DNA of 9,193 nucleotides from Verrucomicrobiota bacterium (lineage in GTDB: Bacteria > Verrucomicrobiota > Verrucomicrobiia > Chthoniobacterales > UBA10450): assembly GCA_003218525.1 (NCBI GenBank), contig QHNU01000247.1, positions 1 to 9,193 on the forward strand, written 5' to 3'. Positions 7,171 through 9,193 of this stretch are shown one piece after another (the first letter of the stretch is position 1; every line of letters begins with the position of its first letter). The notes below the pieces were generated by a model. The model was not told where the DNA came from. It did no database searches and saw only the letters and a list, made by a program, of their open reading frames with translations. Both the position numbers and the translations under genes were made by a program.

Positions 7171-8157
7171 ATGACAAACGATCAACTATCGGAAAAGCGG
7201 CTCGACCAATTGCGCGAACAAGCTTGGAAAGATGGCGTCGTTACCGACCGCGGTGTCGATGTTGCGGGTGGTCCAATTCCGCGGAAACCCGGTTATTACG
7301 GTGAGCCCGTCGTCAGACCTCCGGTCTGGACATGGGAAATTGGATTGTACTTTTTCATCGGCGGCATTGGCGGTATGTCGGCGGTGATCGCGAGCGCTGC
7401 AATTCTGTTTCATCATCTCGATCTTATTCGCGCGGCCATGTGGCTCGCGGGAATCGCGACCATCCTCTCCCCTATTCTGTTGATTATGGATCTCGGCCGT
7501 CCGCGGCTCTTCCTCAACATGCTACGCGTTTTCAAGCACCAATCAGCCATGTCGATGGGCGCCTGGATTCTCACCGGGTTCGGCACCTGCACCGCTCCTG
7601 GTTTGATCGCAGTGGAACTGCACTTCCATCACGTTTTCGGTGGCACAATGGATCAACTCGTGCGGATCGCTGCCGGAATCTTCGTATTCGGCTCCGCATT
7701 CTTCGGAACCTTGCTTGCGACTTACACCGGCGTGCTGATTGGTGCGACTGCGATTCCGGCGTGGCATTTGCATCGTGTTTTGCTGCCGATTCATTTTGGC
7801 ACGGCTGGATTAGGCTCGGCAGCCGCCTGGTTAGAGTTAATTGGCCATCGGATCCCAGCCCTTAATGCCATCGGGTACTACGCAGCTGCCGTTGAGTCGG
7901 CGCTCTTAATATGGCTCACGTTTAATAAGCACGGCGCTGCCGATCGCGCGATACACGAACATGGCTCGGGCTGGCTGATTCGGATCGGCGAAATTTTGAA
8001 CGGCCCGCTTGCACTTATTCTCCGGTTGTTTGGCCTGGTCCCATTCGCGGCAATCTCGTTCTTAATCGGCTCACTGGTCAGCCGATTCGGTTGGATCGCT
8101 GTCGGCAAAGTTTCCGGAACGGATCCGGAAGCAGTCTTCGCCTCGCAGCGGCTGTAA
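7171..8157 (+). CDS. NrfD/PsrC-like quinone-reactive membrane subunit of formate dehydrogenase
   Basis: This is a 328-residue polytopic membrane protein, expected to take electrons from FdhB and reduce quinone, replacing the cytochrome b subunit (FdnI) of the E. coli enzyme. A hydrophilic N-terminus of about 50 residues is followed by roughly eight hydrophobic segments (about 53-80, 88-106, 128-150, 163-190, 203-225, 232-250, 276-300 and a short final one). The NrfD signature is visible: an early WEIGLYFFIGGIGGMSA helix, then DLGRPRLFLNMLRVFKHQS and MSMGAWIL. No haem-b ligand pattern of FdnI is apparent. The ATG at 7171 is chosen over the ATG at 7135, because codons from 7135 to 7170 are REP sequence and MTNDQLSEKRLDQLREQAWK looks like the true N-terminus. 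There is no Shine-Dalgarno site, since the REP occupies its place. It is separated from fdhB by 97 bases, so it is probably the third gene of the operon. Confidence 0.92.
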   Translation: MTNDQLSEKRLDQLREQAWKDGVVTDRGVDVAGGPIPRKPGYYGEPVVRPPVWTWEIGLYFFIGGIGGMSAVIASAAILFHHLDLIRAAMWLAGIATILSPILLIMDLGRPRLFLNMLRVFKHQSAMSMGAWILTGFGTCTAPGLIAVELHFHHVFGGTMDQLVRIAAGIFVFGSAFFGTLLATYTGVLIGATAIPAWHLHRVLLPIHFGTAGLGSAAAWLELIGHRIPALNAIGYYAAAVESALLIWLTFNKHGAADRAIHEHGSGWLIRIGEILNGPLALILRLFGLVPFAAISFLIGSLVSRFGWIAVGKVSGTDPEAVFASQRL

Positions 8158-8168
8158 TCGCGATCGCA

Positions 8169-8195
8169 ATTGTAGCCGCGGTCGCTGACCGCGGT
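8169..8195 (+). repeat. REP element 3 (forward), downstream of the operon
   Basis: ATTGTAGCC leads into a perfect 8-bp palindrome CCGCGGTC-GCT-GACCGCGG (8176-8194). It begins 12 bases after the membrane subunit stop. It has no T-tract, so it is not a standard terminator, but it could protect or end the operon transcript. Confidence 0.85.
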
Positions 8196-8217
8196 TTCCT
8201 CTTCAACCTCTTGGCTG

Positions 8218-8243
8218 GCCGGGGTCGGCGACCTCGGCTACAA
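8218..8243 (-). repeat. REP element 4 (inverted), directly upstream of the RAYT start
   Basis: CCGGGGTC-GGC-GACCTCGG followed by CTACAA is the inverted form of the same REP with one stem mismatch. It pairs in orientation with REP 3 and lies 11 bases before the RAYT ATG. Confidence 0.8.
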
Positions 8244-8254
8244 CGTCGGCTGTT

Positions 8255-8540
8255 ATGCATCGACATCTGCGCCGATTGGAACGTGTCTGGGTCGATTCAC
8301 CGATCTATTTCCTCACGACTTGCACCAAAGATCGTCCCGCGGTTCTCACGAGAGACGATATCGCGAATATTTTGATTGAAGAATGGTCCGCAGCGCGGGA
8401 TCGGCACGGCTGGGTGTAGGCCGGTATGTCATCATGCCCGATCATGTGCATTTCTTCTGTCGAGCAGAGTACGAAGCCCAGACACTGCCAAAATTTGTCG
8501 GCGCATGGAAGAGTTGGACCAGTCGAAAGATTAACAAGCT
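8255..8540 (+). pseudogene. REP-associated tyrosine transposase (RAYT, IS200/Y1-like), frameshifted and 3'-truncated
   Basis: From the ATG at 8255, 54 codons (MHRHLRRLERVWVDSPIYFL, TTCTKDRP...) lead to a TAG at 8417-8419. The next frame continues without a gap in homology as GRYVIMPDHVHFFCR, then KFVGAWKSWTSRKINKLL. One missing base near 8413-8417 (expected W-V-V-G-R-Y) accounts for the shift. HVH is the metal-binding HUH motif of Y1 transposases. The family then normally continues for about 50 more residues carrying the catalytic Tyr helix. Here the coding sequence runs into a REP at 8541 and then a stop, so the nuclease tyrosine is missing. RAYTs act on REP palindromes, and this one is bracketed by them. 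It is certainly inactive as sequenced. Confidence 0.88.
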
Positions 8541-8567
8541 CTTGTGGCCGCGGTCGCTGACCGCGGA
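8541..8567 (+). repeat. REP element 5 (forward), replacing the RAYT 3' end
   Basis: CTTGTGGCC leads into the perfect palindrome CCGCGGTC-GCT-GACCGCGG, the same stem as REP 3 with one head change (A to G). It joins the RAYT sequence right after the KINKLL codons. Confidence 0.85.
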
Positions 8568-8586
8568 TTTCTCTTCTCGCGGGTGA

Positions 8587-8614
8587 CACGGCGACAGAGC
8601 GCCGTGGCTACAAT
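8587..8614 (-). repeat. REP element 6 (inverted, variant stem)
   Basis: CACGGCG (8587-8593) pairs perfectly with CGCCGTG (8600-8606) around the loop ACAGAG, followed by GCTACAAT, the inverted REP head. The stem differs from REPs 3 and 5, so this is a different REP subtype with the same head. Confidence 0.75.
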
Positions 8615-8615
8615 G

Positions 8616-8653
8616 ATTGTAGCCGCCTCGCTCTGTCGCTACCTCTGACGAGG
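8616..8653 (+). repeat. REP element 7 (forward, variant stem)
   Basis: ATTGTAGCCGCCTCGCTCTG keeps the REP head, and CCTCG (about 8625-8629) can pair with CGAGG (8649-8653). It shares the CTCTGTCGC core with the reverse of REP 6 and sits head-to-head with it, one base apart. Bases 8654-8737 that follow hold no gene I can identify, only a short direct repeat CGGACGCG. Confidence 0.6.
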
Positions 8654-8737
8654 GATTCTCAATCCGTCCTTCGGTGGCATCGGAAAATCCTCCGGACGCG
8701 TCGTAGAAGGCGATCGGACGCGCTGTTAGCGTTTGTC

Positions 8738-8914
8738 ATGAAAACGAACACTTCTATTACGATAGCGGTGATCTTCTTATCCATCTTCGCCGGGAATGCA
8801 TTTGCGGTGCTTCGGTCCCCCTACCCGATCAAACCTTACCCGCCTGATCGCATCATCATAATCGGGGAAGAGAGATATGACTGGGCTCAGACTCCGTTTC
8901 GAAAATCGAAATGA
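8738..8914 (+). CDS. Small exported peptide of unknown function
   Basis: This is a 58-codon ORF with a clear signal peptide: MKTN, then a hydrophobic core SITIAVIFLSIFAG and a likely AFA cleavage site after residue 23. The predicted mature part is about 35 residues (starting VLRSPYPIKPYPPDR, then IIIIGEERYDW), proline- and tyrosine-rich and without cysteine. I do not recognise a family. Its TGA overlaps the ATG of the next gene as ATGA at 8911-8914, which suggests translational coupling and supports its being real. No clear Shine-Dalgarno site precedes it. Confidence 0.55.
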   Translation: MKTNTSITIAVIFLSIFAGNAFAVLRSPYPIKPYPPDRIIIIGEERYDWAQTPFRKSK

Positions 8915-9180
8915 CCAGTGATCCGATGATCGCGTTTGTTGCCGCGATTGAACAGGCCGGCATTCCCGCGTTGCGCGTTGCCTTCAGCATCGCAGTCCTT
9001 GTCTTCTTGGCTGCCGGAGTCTTTATCTTCCGCAGGCGGCATCAATATTTCGATCGCGATCCAAACGTGGAGAATGATGTACCCGCCGTCCGCCACATTC
9101 GTCTGGAGCAAATCCTGTTTGTTTGGAGCGCTCTGACACTGGTCCTGATCAGCATCTTGTACCAGGTCTGGCGCGCCTGA
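8911..9180 (+). CDS. Small two-TM membrane protein of unknown function
   Basis: This 89-residue protein has two hydrophobic segments, at about 19-40 (ALRVAFSIAVLVFLAAGVFI) and about 67-86 (QILFVWSALTLVLISILYQV). They are joined by a charged loop (RRRHQYFDRDPNVENDVPAVRHIRLE). The positive-inside pattern places the RRR loop in the cytoplasm. It has no cysteines or haem motifs and I do not recognise the family. The start overlaps the previous stop (ATGA). An ATG five codons later is possible, but the overlap favours 8911. It could be a helper of a membrane complex encoded further right; nothing here links it to formate dehydrogenase. Confidence 0.65.
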   Translation: MTSDPMIAFVAAIEQAGIPALRVAFSIAVLVFLAAGVFIFRRRHQYFDRDPNVENDVPAVRHIRLEQILFVWSALTLVLISILYQVWRA

Positions 9181-9181
9181 C

Positions 9182-9193
9182 ATGAACAATTTC
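9182..9193 (+). CDS. Possible start of a next gene (cut by window end)
   Basis: An ATG one base after the preceding stop begins MNNF and runs off the window. The tight spacing fits a continuing operon, but four codons cannot identify anything. Confidence 0.3.

Noticed and set aside
8169..8243. A rho-independent terminator after the membrane subunit gene
   Set aside because: The hairpins are REP elements with no following T-run. A role in ending transcripts is possible but not shown.
7091..8653. CRISPR array suggested by repeated palindromes
   Set aside because: The repeats alternate in orientation, vary in stem sequence and lack regular spacers. They fit REP elements next to a RAYT.
8655..8737. 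Gene or RNA in the gap before the small exported peptide
   Set aside because: No open frame with coding character and no convincing hairpin, only a short CGGACGCG direct repeat.

Overview
The window carries a membrane-associated selenocysteine formate dehydrogenase operon of the NrfD-anchored type, preceded by a decayed, diverged second copy of its first two genes. Its 3' end is rich in REP palindromes around a broken REP-associated (RAYT) transposase. The composition is moderately GC-rich and translation starts mostly lack strong Shine-Dalgarno sites. The REP motif (TTGTAGCC followed by a CCGCGGTC/GACCGCGG palindrome) together with a RAYT suggests a soil-type Verrucomicrobia genome or MAG; this is a recollection-based inference and is tentative.

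Layout. Positions 1-2516 are the 3' three quarters of an fdhA paralogue (copy 1). Its start and active-site residue lie outside the window, and it is frameshifted by a perfect 17-bp tandem duplication at 1486-1519. It overlaps by ATGA a 5' remnant of fdhB (2513-2729), which carries a 2-base insertion and ends abruptly at a junction with an unrelated coding tail (2730-2851). After a short spacer, 2901-6164 is an intact fdhA (copy 2) with an in-frame UGA at 3465-3467, followed 11 bases later by a textbook bacterial SECIS hairpin. Read through as selenocysteine it gives one 1087-residue protein. Then come fdhB (6174-7073, four [4Fe-4S] clusters plus a C-terminal membrane anchor) and an NrfD-like membrane subunit (7171-8157). 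The gap between these two genes is filled by two inverted REP elements that reach the start codon of the membrane subunit.

Downstream, 8169-8243 holds another inverted REP pair and 8255-8540 a frameshifted RAYT remnant whose 3' part is replaced by REPs (8541-8653). The window ends with two small genes joined by an ATGA overlap: a 58-residue exported peptide (8738-8914) and an 89-residue two-TM protein (8911-9180). A further start codon lies at 9182.

How the genes work together. FdhA oxidises formate to CO2 at a Mo/W-bis-MGD centre with Sec189. FdhB carries electrons through its Fe-S clusters to the NrfD-like subunit, which should reduce membrane quinone. FdhA shows no twin-arginine signal, so the catalytic head is inferred to face the cytoplasm. 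Function depends on selenocysteine insertion factors (SelA, SelB, SelC, SelD) encoded elsewhere.

The main points of interest are the recoded UGA with its SECIS, the diverged tandem operon copy caught apparently early in decay, and the REP/RAYT cluster. I did not find a clearly new defence or mobile system.
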